A stretch of 64,000 nt of DNA from Ichthyosporea sp. XGB-2017a (taxonomy: Eukaryota > Opisthokonta > Ichthyosporea), in NCBI GenBank assembly GCA_002811675.1, contig PDIM01000001.1, positions 198,151-262,150 of the forward strand, written 5' to 3'. Of this stretch, positions 39,729-50,277 are shown piece after piece. The notes under the pieces are model-generated. The model ran no database searches. It saw only the letters and a program-made list of their open reading frames with translations, and was not told the origin of the DNA. The translations under genes were made by a program, and so were the position numbers. Within the stretch, counting starts at the first letter, position 1. Each line of letters opens with the position of its first letter.

Positions 39729-41690
39729 ATGCGTGGGGAGGGAACAAGGCGAAAACCAATCATAGCCCACATAGACCTTGATTGTTTCTATTGTGAGGTT
39801 GAGCAGGTGCGTCTGGGAATTCCGCGCACAAAGCCGCTTGCTGTGCAACAATGGCAAGGCCTTATTGCTGTAAACTACCCTGCACGGGCATGTGGCATAA
39901 CTAGACATATGAACGTGGCTCAGGCCAGAGCTGCTTGCAAAGACCTTATATGTGTTCATGTTGCCACATATTCTGGTACCGATCCGGAGCCCCGGTACCA
40001 TGATAGGCCAGGTAAAGAAACCCACAAAGTGAGTTTGGATCCGTACCGCAAAGCATCTCGAGAAATATTCAAAATTCTAAAAGAATACACCCAAGAAGTT
40101 GAAAAAGCTTCAGTCGATGAAGCTTTTTTAGATATAACGGACATGGTAGACGAGCTAATGCAATTTTCGGTGGACGTTCCTAATGCGCTGAACTGGGATG
40201 GACTTGGGGAGCTATTTATTCGTGGGAAAACAGAGGATGAGCAAGTATGTTGTTATGAAGGAGCTTTGGATGACACATTTCGATTGTACTTGGGGGCAAA
40301 GCTTGTAAAAGAAATACGTACAAAAGTGTGCTCAGTTTTGGGGTACCAATGCTCGGCGGGGATCAGTCACAACAAGTTGTTAAGCAAAATGGGATCGGGC
40401 TATAAAAAGCCGAATAACCAAACGGTCATTGGTAGCGCTGGAGTTTTTAGTTTTGTCAAAGATTTTCCTATCGCTAAAATACCGTCCTTTGGGGGTAAAA
40501 TGGGGCAACAAGTAGTGGCTGCATTAGGAGTTGAAACTGTTGAGGACGCGTGGGGTTATTCCAAAGACGAGGTGATTCAGAAAATGAACTCTGCGAATGC
40601 CGAGTGGGTATTTGACAGGATCCACGGAGTTGATGACTCAGAGATTTGTAAGAAAGACAAGAACAAGTCTATGATGTCCGCGAAGTCATTTCGCCCTGTG
40701 TATAACGACAGTCGTGTTCGGTACTGGTTAGGAATATTATCAAATGAGCTTTTGTATCGACTGTCTTGTGAATTGGAAGATGGAAGGGTAGCCAAATCGT
40801 ACGAGCTGCATGTGGTTTGCAAGGGGGGCAAAAAAGCTTCACGAACATTTACTTGCAAGGATATCTACTGGAAAAACCTATCAGATAGGGATAAGCTATG
40901 CGAAGAAGCGTTCAAAATATTCAAAAAGGTTGATAATTGCTACCCCTGCACTTTCCTTGCGATTAAGGCTTCTAACTTTATTGATGCTCCCTGTAGTGGC
41001 GTTCTTTCTTCGTTTTTGCAACGAAAACATACTTTGGCGAGTACGGAAAAGAGAAATTTGGACGTTGATAACAACGTATCAGACCTTACTGCCACCTCTG
41101 CCCCCTTCTCAGGTTCGCATTTGAAGAAATCACTTCAAAATAATGTAGATATTATTGGTTTTTTTTCTAAGACGGCCAGTGACTGCAAGAAAAAGAGGAG
41201 TTCTAAGCCCACGCAAAGTATTAAGTCGTTCGTTGATAGTGTTGCGCTAGACGACTACTCCTCGTTTCAAAATTCCCAAGCTTGTGTATCTTCAGGAAAG
41301 ACTTTATCTTCCGAGCAGGCAAGGCTATTTGAAGACGATGATTCCTCAGACGAGAAACTGCCACCTTTTAATATTTGCAAGCGCAATGTGTCCCCGGAGA
41401 TAGAAACTGTCGTAAAAGAAACAGAAAATTGTAAGCAGTCTAAAGTGCATGAAGAGAATGGTGATTTCAATTCACCTCAGGACCAGTTCAGCTTGTATCG
41501 ATGTGACAAGTGTGGAGATTCTTTTCTTAAAATGCAGAAACAAGAACATGACGATTATCACTTGGCTTTAGAACTTCACACCCAATTCAGTGGAAATAGT
41601 GTGGTAAGAGATGCAGTACAAGAAATCGATCCTCCAGTTACACCTTCAAGGAATCAAAAAAGGCAAAAGACTGATGGCTTCGCTATTTGA
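39729..41690 (+). CDS. POLH: DNA polymerase eta
   Basis: The intronless gene encodes 653 residues from the ATG at 39729 (MRGEGTRRKPIIAHIDLDCF); the frame is open further upstream but lacks a convincing start. Catalytic Y-family motifs are present: IAHIDLDCFYCEVE, AVNYPARACGITRHM, SVDEAFLDITD and GISHNKLLSKMGSGYKKPN. The little-finger domain follows (about 330-450). Near the C-terminus are a UBZ zinc finger (CDKCGDSFLKMQKQEHDDYH) and a PCNA-binding-like motif (DIIGFFSK). Pol eta inserts correctly opposite UV-induced thymine dimers; UBZ and PIP-like motifs bring it to ubiquitinated PCNA. The C-terminus is basic (KRQKTDG), probably a nuclear localisation signal. Confidence 0.96.
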   Translation: MRGEGTRRKPIIAHIDLDCFYCEVEQVRLGIPRTKPLAVQQWQGLIAVNYPARACGITRHMNVAQARAACKDLICVHVATYSGTDPEPRYHDRPGKETHKVSLDPYRKASREIFKILKEYTQEVEKASVDEAFLDITDMVDELMQFSVDVPNALNWDGLGELFIRGKTEDEQVCCYEGALDDTFRLYLGAKLVKEIRTKVCSVLGYQCSAGISHNKLLSKMGSGYKKPNNQTVIGSAGVFSFVKDFPIAKIPSFGGKMGQQVVAALGVETVEDAWGYSKDEVIQKMNSANAEWVFDRIHGVDDSEICKKDKNKSMMSAKSFRPVYNDSRVRYWLGILSNELLYRLSCELEDGRVAKSYELHVVCKGGKKASRTFTCKDIYWKNLSDRDKLCEEAFKIFKKVDNCYPCTFLAIKASNFIDAPCSGVLSSFLQRKHTLASTEKRNLDVDNNVSDLTATSAPFSGSHLKKSLQNNVDIIGFFSKTASDCKKKRSSKPTQSIKSFVDSVALDDYSSFQNSQACVSSGKTLSSEQARLFEDDDSSDEKLPPFNICKRNVSPEIETVVKETENCKQSKVHEENGDFNSPQDQFSLYRCDKCGDSFLKMQKQEHDDYHLALELHTQFSGNSVVRDAVQEIDPPVTPSRNQKRQKTDGFAI

Positions 41691-42241
41691 TTGAGTAACT
41701 GACTACCAGAGGCATTTTATTAGCAAATAGTAATGCTCTTCTCACTACCTTCAATGTCTAACACTCCGTTCCATCACCCTTACTTACACATTTTAAAACA
41801 CTGCATATATCCTTGGCAAGTGGCAGAGACGCCTGCTTCTCCTTGACACTCTACTATGCCCCATTCAGACCCTTCATTGAAGCATTGACACAGAACAGGC
41901 TCTGAAATAAAAACTGAATGACTGAACAGCTGACCGGTTGTGGCGCGCAATTAAAATATACCCTAAACCTGTATACAAGAAAGTATAAGAAGAAATATAC
42001 ATTAGGTCAACTGCCTCTCTCGAGTAAAAAAGCAACTCCCTCTCAGTCTCCCTGCCTACCAGAATCTCACTTTCTGTACTGCCTCCCAAATTCCCATCCC
42101 GCTAAGCTAAGCTGAGATTATCTTCCCATGTATCCCTCAGGGAATCTCAATCCGGTCCATCTTAACTATTGGTACATGTATATTCCTAGTCATTAACGCA
42201 ACCGACCCTCTTCATATTTCTTATTCTTTCCGATTTCGATC
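41691..42241. other. Intergenic region POLH/SAP gene
   Basis: 551 bp separate two plus-strand genes. Short C/T-rich and A/T-rich words are present (ATACAAGAAAGTATAAGAAGAAATATAC near 41971-42001). No coding exon, tRNA or repeat is recognised; it holds the POLH terminator and the next promoter. Confidence 0.4.
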
Positions 42242-43483
42242 ATGCCACTTCATACTCTGCTAAAGACCTCTTTTAGCGAGGCTGTTTATAGGGCTCGAAA
42301 TCTGTTTCGTGTGATGAGTGTGACTGGTCGATACTTGCCAGGAGACGCCATTGATCATCCTCCAGGAAAATATCGATGTAGTTTGTTCAGCAGTTCTTGT
42401 CATGCGTGGAATAGAAGTGGTGTGGTGGAGGATGAAGGAGACCAAGTCCCAAAAAGACTATCAAATGCTGGAGTTGAAAGGCTATTGGGCATTGGGGTAG
42501 AAAATTTATCAATCAAAGAAATAGAAGACCTTCTCAAGAAACCCATATCCAAACTTCGGGTTGTTGATCTGAAGCAAATCCTCTCCCAGCTTAAACTTCC
42601 TGCCTCTGGAAAGAAGGCAATACTCATTGAACGGATAGAAGGCTTTTACAGCGGCCAGGCGGAAAATGTCGAGTGCTTCTCCGCAGGATTAAAAGAAGTG
42701 GGTCAAAGTGAACCTCTAATCACCGTGGATAGCAGTCCAATACTTGAAGAGCGGAGTGACACAAATGAAATTTCAGAAAATACCAAATTTCGCCCAGGAG
42801 AATTTTCTGAAAATGTAGAACCTGCGAATAACGAAGCAATAATGTTACCTTCGAGTAGTGCATCTCTCTGTCTTTCTGCGTTGGCTAACAATATCAGTTC
42901 ACAACGGCAATTAAAGACATCAGAAGCCCCAATTATTCATCCACAAACAAATACATCTCCAATTTCAACTGATGTGTTGCCCGAAGAAGGGTATGCCCTT
43001 AGTGACATCCCCGTTCTAACCTCTGAGTTGAGTGTAGAAGAAAGTAGTATAAGCATCATACCTGTGACCACTCTTGTCGAGGAGGAAGCCCAATTGAGTT
43101 TAGAAGGTGACTCGCATGTTCCACTATATGCTTTCGCTAATGTACAAGAGTATGTGGATCCACTTAGTTCTTATGCAATTCCGATGGGCAATATATACTC
43201 ACCGAGGCTTTCAATGAATACAAAAGATTTTCTACCGCCAGTATATGGGCCTTTGAAAGGTCTTTCCATCACTTTACGTGACAAGTGTATTTATTCATTC
43301 TACAAGGCGGATTATCACACAAGGTTAAGGGGTCTATATGTTCAAGATAAGACGTATTTTGACGCGGAGGATCTGAAAAGATATTCTCAGCTCATAGACC
43401 ACGAGTTCCAGAATGGTGGCTTTTTTTTTAGAAATAGACTTCCCATCATTATGACTTGTTTATCACTTTGGTTCCTCATGTAA
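42242..43483 (+). CDS. SAP-domain protein with possible C-terminal membrane anchor
   Basis: The single exon encodes 413 residues. A SAP motif (residues ~101-135, KLRVVDLKQILSQLKLPASG with KKAILIERIEGF) predicts DNA or RNA binding. A preceding helical segment (VERLLGIGVENLSIKEIEDLL) may be part of the same module. Residues 140-320 are low-complexity and rich in Ser, Glu and Pro. The C-terminal part (about 325-413) is conserved-looking, with KDFLPPVYGPLKGLSITLRD, and the last 14 residues are hydrophobic (LPIIMTCLSLWFLM), a possible tail anchor. I do not know the family. The unusual pairing of SAP with a hydrophobic end could mean a nuclear-envelope protein, which is speculation. It is convergent with IRE1, 30 bp away. 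Confidence 0.68.
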   Translation: MPLHTLLKTSFSEAVYRARNLFRVMSVTGRYLPGDAIDHPPGKYRCSLFSSSCHAWNRSGVVEDEGDQVPKRLSNAGVERLLGIGVENLSIKEIEDLLKKPISKLRVVDLKQILSQLKLPASGKKAILIERIEGFYSGQAENVECFSAGLKEVGQSEPLITVDSSPILEERSDTNEISENTKFRPGEFSENVEPANNEAIMLPSSSASLCLSALANNISSQRQLKTSEAPIIHPQTNTSPISTDVLPEEGYALSDIPVLTSELSVEESSISIIPVTTLVEEEAQLSLEGDSHVPLYAFANVQEYVDPLSSYAIPMGNIYSPRLSMNTKDFLPPVYGPLKGLSITLRDKCIYSFYKADYHTRLRGLYVQDKTYFDAEDLKRYSQLIDHEFQNGGFFFRNRLPIIMTCLSLWFLM

Positions 43484-43513
43484 AGCAACAAAATAAATAC
43501 ATCACTTCAAGCT

Positions 43514-46126
43514 TTATTTGAAATACTTTTCAAATAACTCTTCGCGTCTTAAGGGCCCAAACGAAATGGAAAAATAGACATGCATAAGAAGACGGGGAAA
43601 GCGCTTCTCCCAATACCTCCAAAAGCCTTCTGGCATACTTCCAAAGAGCATCGACAGCTCTTTGGATGCCTCTCTATAGTGGTGTTTTTTGTTTCGCATT
43701 GCTCGAAGCATATCCCTTAAAGAAGAAAAGTTGTAACGGCGAAAAGACTTCAAATCTTCCAATAATGCTTTTTCCACATACTCTCGCCAATCTGACCCAA
43801 TAACTGAACCACACTTGTACTCCAAATCTTGAACAATATCCGAGTCCAGATCCTCCTTTTCGATTCGGTCACTCACATCCATTAAAAACTGAAGGCGCTT
43901 TCCACAATCCCAAAAAAAGGGGTGGCACAGCACTTCTTCTGCCCGCAGTCTCTTTTCAGGCTTGTCACATATCATACTCTCGATCAAATCCTCAGCTTCA
44001 GGTTCTCCCCTCACAGCCCCCAAATTATACTCACCTTTCCTGATATTAAGATCCCTTTCGAAGCTATCCCCAAAAGGGTGGTCACCACCAGACAGCATGA
44101 AGTAAAAGATGCAGCCTGCCGAAAATATATCAACACTCTTCGTCATTCTATAGCTATCATTCAAAATTTCAGGTGCAACCCAACCAGAAGTACCAGATCG
44201 AATAGTAGCGAATGAGCTTTGCCCATCTTTAAGCTTTTTACATAGACCGAAGTCTGATATAACCGCTTTGCCCCTAAATGTAACCAGAACATTGTGGGGT
44301 TTCAAATCCCGATGTACTATATTCACTTGATGCAAATGGCGAATTCCAGTTATTAGCTCCTTCAAAAGATTAATGGTTTGCTCATGGGGTTGCTCATGCC
44401 ATTCATCAATCATATCTGCAAGTGAATACTTGCACAGTTCAAGACCAATATATCTAAATTCCTCATCTGATTCTGAGCAAAAATATCGAACAACATTTGA
44501 ATGATCATCAGAGTGCTGCAAAAGTTTGATTTCATGATCAGCGACATCATAAAACTGCTTCAAAAGTCGCTTCACGGCCACAGGCCGTCCTTCAAACTCG
44601 CCCTTGAAAACACAAGTTCCGTGGCTTCCATGTCCAAGTACTTCTTTCGATATCTTCAGTTTTCCTATAATCAAATTATCTTCGGAGTCCCTGAAAGTCT
44701 TCCGTTCCTGCTCCCTTTCTTCTTCTTCTTTTTCTGCTTCCTTTCCTGTTATCATTTCCTCAATCTGGGAGTTTGTAATTCCTGAGGTCTTTAAATCATT
44801 AGATATTATTTCATCCTTCTCTTCGTTTAAAGTTACTGTTAGAGAAGACTTTCTCGAAGGGGACTTGTGTTTATCTTGAGCTGGCTTAGGCATCACGTTG
44901 TTAAGAAACCAGTTAAAACCCAAAACAGAAATAGCCATAAATGTTGCATATACGAAGGTCCACAATTGGTTTTTTTCGACTTGAACGTTATTTGCGGCAT
45001 TAGTCTGCTCCAGCTCCGACGGTTCAACGACCAACTGACCTCCTGACAGGCATTCAGGAAAGTCTGATGAAGAGGGTAGACACGAACTTGATCCACCTTC
45101 CAGTAGAAGTTGTGCGTTACGCTGTCTGCCAATATATGGCACGTTTTTGGGCTCAATAAGGTCTGACAACGAAACACTATTAGAATGAAAGGCGGACTTT
45201 TCATAGCTCGTCAAGGCAAATATCCCATTACGATGCTCCATGACTTTCACGGATGGCCTCAATCTCTTTAAGTTACTGGGAACAGAGCCTTCTGCATCCA
45301 AGCTCTCTCTTTGTATTTTTTCAGACATTGGTATAAGAATCATTTTGCCAATACTTCTTCCTTCCTGGGAAGCAAATACAGATACTGGCGGAGACTCTAA
45401 GTCACGGCTCCAGATTGATTTTCCTGTTACCTTATCCCGTAAATACAAAGTTTTTTCCGTAGAGGTTATCAGGATGTTGCGATCATTCTTTAAACTTGGT
45501 CTTGTCTTTGTCAGAAGGGTGTTAGAAGGCGGTGAATATTCGAAATGCTGAAATGAGTGGGCAAGAGCTCCACTCTGGCTATCAAACACATTGATAAAAT
45601 ATTTTGTTCTGCTAATGAGAACAACATCATTCAAAATGTTTGATGCAACATTTGGACAATCGTCGATATTCTCGGTTTTAAACTCCTTTATGAGAGCCCC
45701 ATTGTACCTATTTAGAGCTACTACTGACGACACCTTCGATCCAATATAAAGAGTACCATCGTCCGAGCTAAATGGAGACGCCTCCACCATTTTAGGAATG
45801 GTCACCCCAAGCTTTGTCACACTCCCATTTTCGTTGTATTTATAAATCGTTCCATCTCGAGGATCAGTTATGTAAACATCTTTATGTGCCGAAAACTCCT
45901 TCCCATTCTCAAAAGTATTATCAAATCCAAACTTCCACAATTCGCTACCACTAGCTTCATCTAGCGCAAGAATATCCCCACCCAAAGTCGTGACAAAAAC
46001 GATACTCGACCCTCTTTCTGCGACCGGGTAAATCTTTGACGAAGATATTGTCACAGGATCAGTGGCTGCCCCGTAACTAATCAGCACCCAAAGACACAAA
46101 AATACTAAGCTACTACGCTTTTCCAT
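43514..46126 (-). CDS. IRE1: IRE1 endoplasmic-reticulum stress sensor (kinase/RNase)
   Basis: The intronless gene encodes 870 residues from the ATG at 46126 (MEKRSSLVFLCLWVLISYG), an obvious signal peptide; an earlier in-frame ATG at 46177 would put 17 residues before it. The lumenal domain (about 22-385) is a PQQ-like beta-propeller (TTLGGDILALDEASGSELW; KVTGKSIWSRDL). One transmembrane helix lies at ~386-408. The kinase domain starts near 492 (LGHGSHGTCVFKGEF, VAVKRLL, HRDLKPHNVL, ISDFGLCKKL, GTSGWVAPEIL). The KEN RNase domain (about 752-870) keeps AMRNKKHHYREA with the catalytic Arg, Asn and His. All parts of IRE1 are intact, so the unfolded-protein response with mRNA splicing or decay is likely. 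Confidence 0.96.
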   Translation of the reverse strand: MEKRSSLVFLCLWVLISYGAATDPVTISSSKIYPVAERGSSIVFVTTLGGDILALDEASGSELWKFGFDNTFENGKEFSAHKDVYITDPRDGTIYKYNENGSVTKLGVTIPKMVEASPFSSDDGTLYIGSKVSSVVALNRYNGALIKEFKTENIDDCPNVASNILNDVVLISRTKYFINVFDSQSGALAHSFQHFEYSPPSNTLLTKTRPSLKNDRNILITSTEKTLYLRDKVTGKSIWSRDLESPPVSVFASQEGRSIGKMILIPMSEKIQRESLDAEGSVPSNLKRLRPSVKVMEHRNGIFALTSYEKSAFHSNSVSLSDLIEPKNVPYIGRQRNAQLLLEGGSSSCLPSSSDFPECLSGGQLVVEPSELEQTNAANNVQVEKNQLWTFVYATFMAISVLGFNWFLNNVMPKPAQDKHKSPSRKSSLTVTLNEEKDEIISNDLKTSGITNSQIEEMITGKEAEKEEEEREQERKTFRDSEDNLIIGKLKISKEVLGHGSHGTCVFKGEFEGRPVAVKRLLKQFYDVADHEIKLLQHSDDHSNVVRYFCSESDEEFRYIGLELCKYSLADMIDEWHEQPHEQTINLLKELITGIRHLHQVNIVHRDLKPHNVLVTFRGKAVISDFGLCKKLKDGQSSFATIRSGTSGWVAPEILNDSYRMTKSVDIFSAGCIFYFMLSGGDHPFGDSFERDLNIRKGEYNLGAVRGEPEAEDLIESMICDKPEKRLRAEEVLCHPFFWDCGKRLQFLMDVSDRIEKEDLDSDIVQDLEYKCGSVIGSDWREYVEKALLEDLKSFRRYNFSSLRDMLRAMRNKKHHYREASKELSMLFGSMPEGFWRYWEKRFPRLLMHVYFSISFGPLRREELFEKYFK

Positions 46127-46813
46127 ATTTCCCCAAAAAACTTCAATGAAAAGGTTCTTCTGTGAGATTAAAAACATACAAGATCAATACATATAAGGCG
46201 CATGCCTCCCAATGGATAAAATCGTGCCATACGGACCCGCGCCTACGATTCGAGGGAGTGACGGAGACTCGGGGCTCTTTGATTTTTCAAAAAAAGAAAA
46301 CAAGATCCACAAGGCAATGTGCACAGTACTGGACAGATCTGGGTGGAGGTGGAGGTGGGTGGACTTGTGGGATTTACAAACTACGTTAGGGTACTCTGCT
46401 GCAGAGTTCGCTGTGCAGGGTTTCGAAATAAATTGATGCAGGATCAGATCGAAATAATAATAAATTAAAATAGGGGCGGGGTTAGGGCCACGTCACTCTT
46501 ATATATAAATGGATATGGGAGGTATCAGGTAGGGTTATGACAGCAGCACAAGTGCTACATAGTCCCCATGTGAGCGAGTTATAATAATAATCTATGTTAT
46601 AGTACTGTAGCTAGTGCTGGGCCATGGCCATGCTTCCTTTATTACGATACCCAACCAAAGTACAATTATGTCAAGACTCGCTACAGAAGTACCACTGCTA
46701 TTCCACACTTTACAATCTACTTCTACTGCGCTCCCTGTTGATTATATGACGGGAAACAAGCAAGGTGTGTTGCTGAGGGATTACGGTTTACTAGGAAGTT
46801 CTTTTGCAAGAAA
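46127..46813. other. Divergent region IRE1/NOG2
   Basis: This 687-bp gap contains TTATATATAAAT (46499-46510), a possible TATA box. A 73-codon frame starts at the ATG at 46668 (MSRLATEVPLLFHTLQ) and ends at 46889, 76 bases inside NOG2 in another frame; I treat it as a possible uORF. Nothing else is seen. Confidence 0.4.
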
Positions 46814-48685
46814 ATGGCTAAGAAAGAAAGAACAAACAAGCCAAGTGCCAGTGGGCGCAATGGTGTTTCAAAGTCAAACAACAGTATGAATCCCAATCGC
46901 GTCAGAGAGCATGTGGGTATGAGAGACAAGGCTACTATTGAACGTCTAAAGATGTATAAGAGTGGGGGAAAGGCTATTCGGGATAAGGCAGGCAACGTTC
47001 TTAAAGCCGCCCCCTTCCAAAGTAAGGTTACACCTGGGACAATGGCAAGAGTTGCACCCAACAGAAAATGGTTTGGCAATACAAGAGTTGTAGGACAAAC
47101 GGAGTTGACAAATTTCAGAGAAGCGCTTGGCTCAAAAGTCAACGACACGTATTCGGTCTTGATGCGATCTAGCAAAATTCCAATGTCGTTGCTCACAGAT
47201 CCTGTGAAACAGGCACGCTCTCATCTATTGGATACAGAAAAATTTGAAAACACATTTGGACCAAAAGCCCAGCGTAAAAAGCCCACTATCAAATGCAGTG
47301 ATATGTCTGAATATGCCTCAAAAGCTGCTGGGGCTAGTGAAACTTATGACCATGCGAAGGACTCCAATCTGGTTTTGGAAGACGACGGTTGGAAAAAGGA
47401 AGTACGGGATAAATGCTTTGACAAAGGTCAGTCTCGCAGAATTTGGGGGGAATTGTATAAAGTTATCGATTCATCCGATGTTATTCTCCAAGTATTGGAT
47501 GCAAGAGATCCTATGGGAACTAGATCTCTTCATATAGAAAAGTACATAAAAAGAGAGAAAGCCCACAAGCACGTAGTATTGATTTTGAACAAATGCGATC
47601 TGGTTCCAACGTGGGTTACTCAAAAATGGGTTAAGAAGCTCTCTGCGGAGTATCCCACCATAGCTTTTCATTCGTCCATGACTAATCCGTTTGGAAAGGG
47701 TGCTGTTATTCAGCTCTTGCGTCAATTTTCAAAGTTGCACACTGATAAAAAACAAATCAGTGTGGGCTTGGTCGGTTACCCCAATGTCGGAAAGAGCAGT
47801 CTCATCAATGCGCTTGAGGGAAAGAAGGTGTGCAACGTTGCTCCAATTCCAGGAGAGACCAAGGTATGGCAGTATATTACTTTGATGAGAAGGATTTTTC
47901 TTATTGACTGCCCCGGAGTTGTGCACGACACAGGTGACTCAGAGACAGATATTGTACTAAAAGGAATTGTGAGATTAGAAAAGATTGAAGACGCTGAAGC
48001 CCACATACCCGCAGTTTTGGAGAGGGTAAAGAAAGAATATATTGTTAGAACGTACGGGGTACAAGAATGGAGTGACGCAGCTGATTTTTTGGAGAAAATG
48101 GCCGTCAAGTTTGGAAAGCTGTTGAAAGGTGGGGAGCCAGATGTGCATATTGTTGCACGTATGGTGCTGACAGACTGGCAGAGGGGCAAGTTGCCTTACT
48201 TTGCTGTTCCTACAGCTGACCATCCCGAACAAACCGAGAAGGCCGAAGAGAGTGAGGTGCAAGCGACCTCAGTTGAGAAAGATATCACTGTTGAGCAGGA
48301 TTTGGATAAAATTGCAGTGGATGAAGAATTTTTGTCCGCTGATATGAAGCCCGAGGGTTCTCAGGACGCCGAAGAATTAGAGAAGAAGCGGGACGAAAGC
48401 AAGAAGGTTGATTGGGATGATGTTTTTGGAAGTGTGGTTGGGGAGAAGGTGAGTGAAATGCCGACAAAGACAGAGTCGAAAGATACTGGTAAGCAAAAAA
48501 TGTCGAAAAAGCGTGCAAGAGAAGAAGACATGGAAGAAGATCCGCGAAAAAGTAAGAAAGAAAAGAGAAAAACCACAAATAAGCAGAAGACTGGGGTTCA
48601 TTACTATGACACAGCGAACGTGAAGAACAAGAACTTGGCCAAAAAGAACGGAGGTAAAAATCTTAAGAACCCTTCAAGGAGGTAG
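46814..48685 (+). CDS. NOG2: Nucleolar GTPase NOG2 (GNL2/Nug2)
   Basis: The intronless gene encodes 623 residues. The N-terminal NGP1 domain ([32 protein letters not shown]) precedes a circularly permuted GTPase: the G4 motif NKCDLVP comes before G1 ([14 protein letters not shown]) and G3 (DCPGVV). This order defines the YlqF/YawG family. The C-terminal ~120 residues are Lys/Glu-rich, with basic nucleolar signals ([15 protein letters not shown]). NOG2 binds 60S precursors around helix 69 before nuclear export. It is divergent from IRE1. Confidence 0.96.
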   Translation: MAKKERTNKPSASGRNGVSKSNNSMNPNRVREHVGMRDKATIERLKMYKSGGKAIRDKAGNVLKAAPFQSKVTPGTMARVAPNRKWFGNTRVVGQTELTNFREALGSKVNDTYSVLMRSSKIPMSLLTDPVKQARSHLLDTEKFENTFGPKAQRKKPTIKCSDMSEYASKAAGASETYDHAKDSNLVLEDDGWKKEVRDKCFDKGQSRRIWGELYKVIDSSDVILQVLDARDPMGTRSLHIEKYIKREKAHKHVVLILNKCDLVPTWVTQKWVKKLSAEYPTIAFHSSMTNPFGKGAVIQLLRQFSKLHTDKKQISVGLVGYPNVGKSSLINALEGKKVCNVAPIPGETKVWQYITLMRRIFLIDCPGVVHDTGDSETDIVLKGIVRLEKIEDAEAHIPAVLERVKKEYIVRTYGVQEWSDAADFLEKMAVKFGKLLKGGEPDVHIVARMVLTDWQRGKLPYFAVPTADHPEQTEKAEESEVQATSVEKDITVEQDLDKIAVDEEFLSADMKPEGSQDAEELEKKRDESKKVDWDDVFGSVVGEKVSEMPTKTESKDTGKQKMSKKRAREEDMEEDPRKSKKEKRKTTNKQKTGVHYYDTANVKNKNLAKKNGGKNLKNPSRR

Positions 48686-49113
48686 ACGTGAGAAAAGGCG
48701 CACATGTCACTCTATGCGTTATCCTTCTTCCGAATCCAAGTCTTTCATTCCAAAACATTTACAATTATTAAATTGAAAATAAATTCTGAGAAATTTTTAT
48801 ATACTTTGAAAAGAAGTGAGGTTTATTTGGAAACAACTTTGTATGGTAAGTGGGCAAGTACAAGCCTTTGGTTGGGAGCCAAATTTTACCCTTCTTTACA
48901 AAAAATATTCCACAAAAAAGAATCAAAAAATTCTATGAAAAAAAAACAAAATTCAAAAGAATCCGAGCTATGAGAAGCTGCTTAGTTTACAAAAAGATAT
49001 CTTTGTGTAACAAAGTCTCTAACTCATAGCAAACGCATCAAGCCAGTGAGCGTTTATATATTGGCTAGCCAAAACCTATTTACAGACAGTCATATTGGGT
49101 GTATGGAGCAAAG
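48686..49113. other. Convergent intergenic region NOG2/C2H2 factor
   Basis: The A/T-rich 428-bp gap includes AAAATAAATTC (48777-48787) and long A runs (48930-48955). No gene or RNA is recognised; it should hold two transcript ends. Confidence 0.4.
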
Positions 49114-50277
49114 TTAAGTGTATGCTGGCCACACTTTTCCATTTTGGGCACGTTTTCGATGTGTGTTCAAGTGCCTATTTAATTCATCAGATCTTGCGAA
49201 CCGCCTAGAGCACCCATCCCACGTACAAGGAAAGGGCTTTTCCCCAGTGTGAGTGCGCGTGTGTGTCGTCAAATGATCCGAGCGCGAGAATCTTCTCTCA
49301 CATATTGTGCATTTGTAAGGTTTCAGACCACTGTGTTTGCGAAGGTGACGTGATAACTCATCAGATCTCGTAAAGCTTCGATCACAACCGTCATATTTGC
49401 ATTTGAATGGGCGTTCTCCTGTATGCGTCCTATAGTGTGTATCTAAATGAGAAGCTTTTGCGTAAGTTTTTGTACAGCCAGGATAATGGCAATTGAAAAT
49501 TTTAGAAATTTTCGACGACGAACTACTGCGACGGCGAGAATTCGTCGACGCTCTTCGGGCTTGAACAGGCTCCGGGGAGCATTGACGATATGTCGAATTT
49601 TCGGCAGGATATTCAGTTTGGCGATACTCGCTAGATTCATACTCACTTCGAGGCATATCATTATATCCATGGTGTGGCGCTGGGTGCTGACCTTGGTGTT
49701 CATATTGAGGGCCTCCCTGATAATGCTGTTGCTCAACATGCTGAGAGTATTCTCCTGGGGCACCATGATGGTACTGTGTGTGTTCATGTTGTGGGTAATT
49801 ATGGACATATTGGCTTTCTCTCCCACTGCCGCTAGCATCTTCGGCATGTTCATATTTGACACGACCTTCAACTGCTGCTTGAGTATATGGTGGCTGATTC
49901 TCGTGATAGGGATGGCGGTAATAGTTATTGTACCTTTCGGAAGTCTCTATTGGAGGGCTCTGAAAATGGTAAAATTTGTTAATCAAGTTGTTGATGTCTG
50001 CCCCACTATGTTTAATACCCGCAAGTCCCCGGATCGCCTCTTCTTCGGTGGCTGTCATTGTTACCACTTTTCTCTGCTCATTGCTACTCTCGGAATGCTC
50101 ATTTGGGAGCGTAATCTCCGCAATACGCGCATGCGTTCTCGACGGACTTTCTATAACATTTAAAGAACCTACAGACGGAAGCGAGCTTCCTTGAGTTGGT
50201 GCCGCGACTCCAGGCTCGGGTGATCTCATTGGGCTCATTTCACTTGCCGGGTGTGGCTGCGTACAGTTAATATTCAT
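49114..50277 (-). CDS. EGR/KLF-like transcription factor with four C2H2 fingers
   Basis: The single exon encodes 387 residues from the ATG at 50277 ([14 protein letters not shown]). The N-terminal two thirds are disordered, rich in Gln, His, Tyr, Ser and Pro. Residues ~266-378 contain four tandem zinc fingers with TGERPF/TGEKPF linkers. The helix contact residues read [21 protein letters not shown] and RSDELNR. Fingers 2-4 therefore resemble the EGR/WT1 trio (RSDELTR, RSDHLTT, RSDERKR). A basic, Ser-rich patch ([18 protein letters not shown]) before the fingers may be a nuclear signal. The target genes cannot be read from this window. Upstream in-frame codons are only GTG. The largest gene-free region lies on its 5' side. 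Confidence 0.9.
   Translation of the reverse strand: MNINCTQPHPASEMSPMRSPEPGVAAPTQGSSLPSVGSLNVIESPSRTHARIAEITLPNEHSESSNEQRKVVTMTATEEEAIRGLAGIKHSGADINNLINKFYHFQSPPIETSERYNNYYRHPYHENQPPYTQAAVEGRVKYEHAEDASGSGRESQYVHNYPQHEHTQYHHGAPGEYSQHVEQQHYQGGPQYEHQGQHPAPHHGYNDMPRSEYESSEYRQTEYPAENSTYRQCSPEPVQARRASTNSRRRSSSSSKISKIFNCHYPGCTKTYAKASHLDTHYRTHTGERPFKCKYDGCDRSFTRSDELSRHLRKHSGLKPYKCTICERRFSRSDHLTTHTRTHTGEKPFPCTWDGCSRRFARSDELNRHLNTHRKRAQNGKVWPAYT

Noticed and set aside
49447-50163. A 238-codon plus frame opposite the zinc-finger gene
   Set aside because: Antisense shadow of the His/Gln/Tyr-rich coding region; the minus strand encodes four intact zinc fingers.
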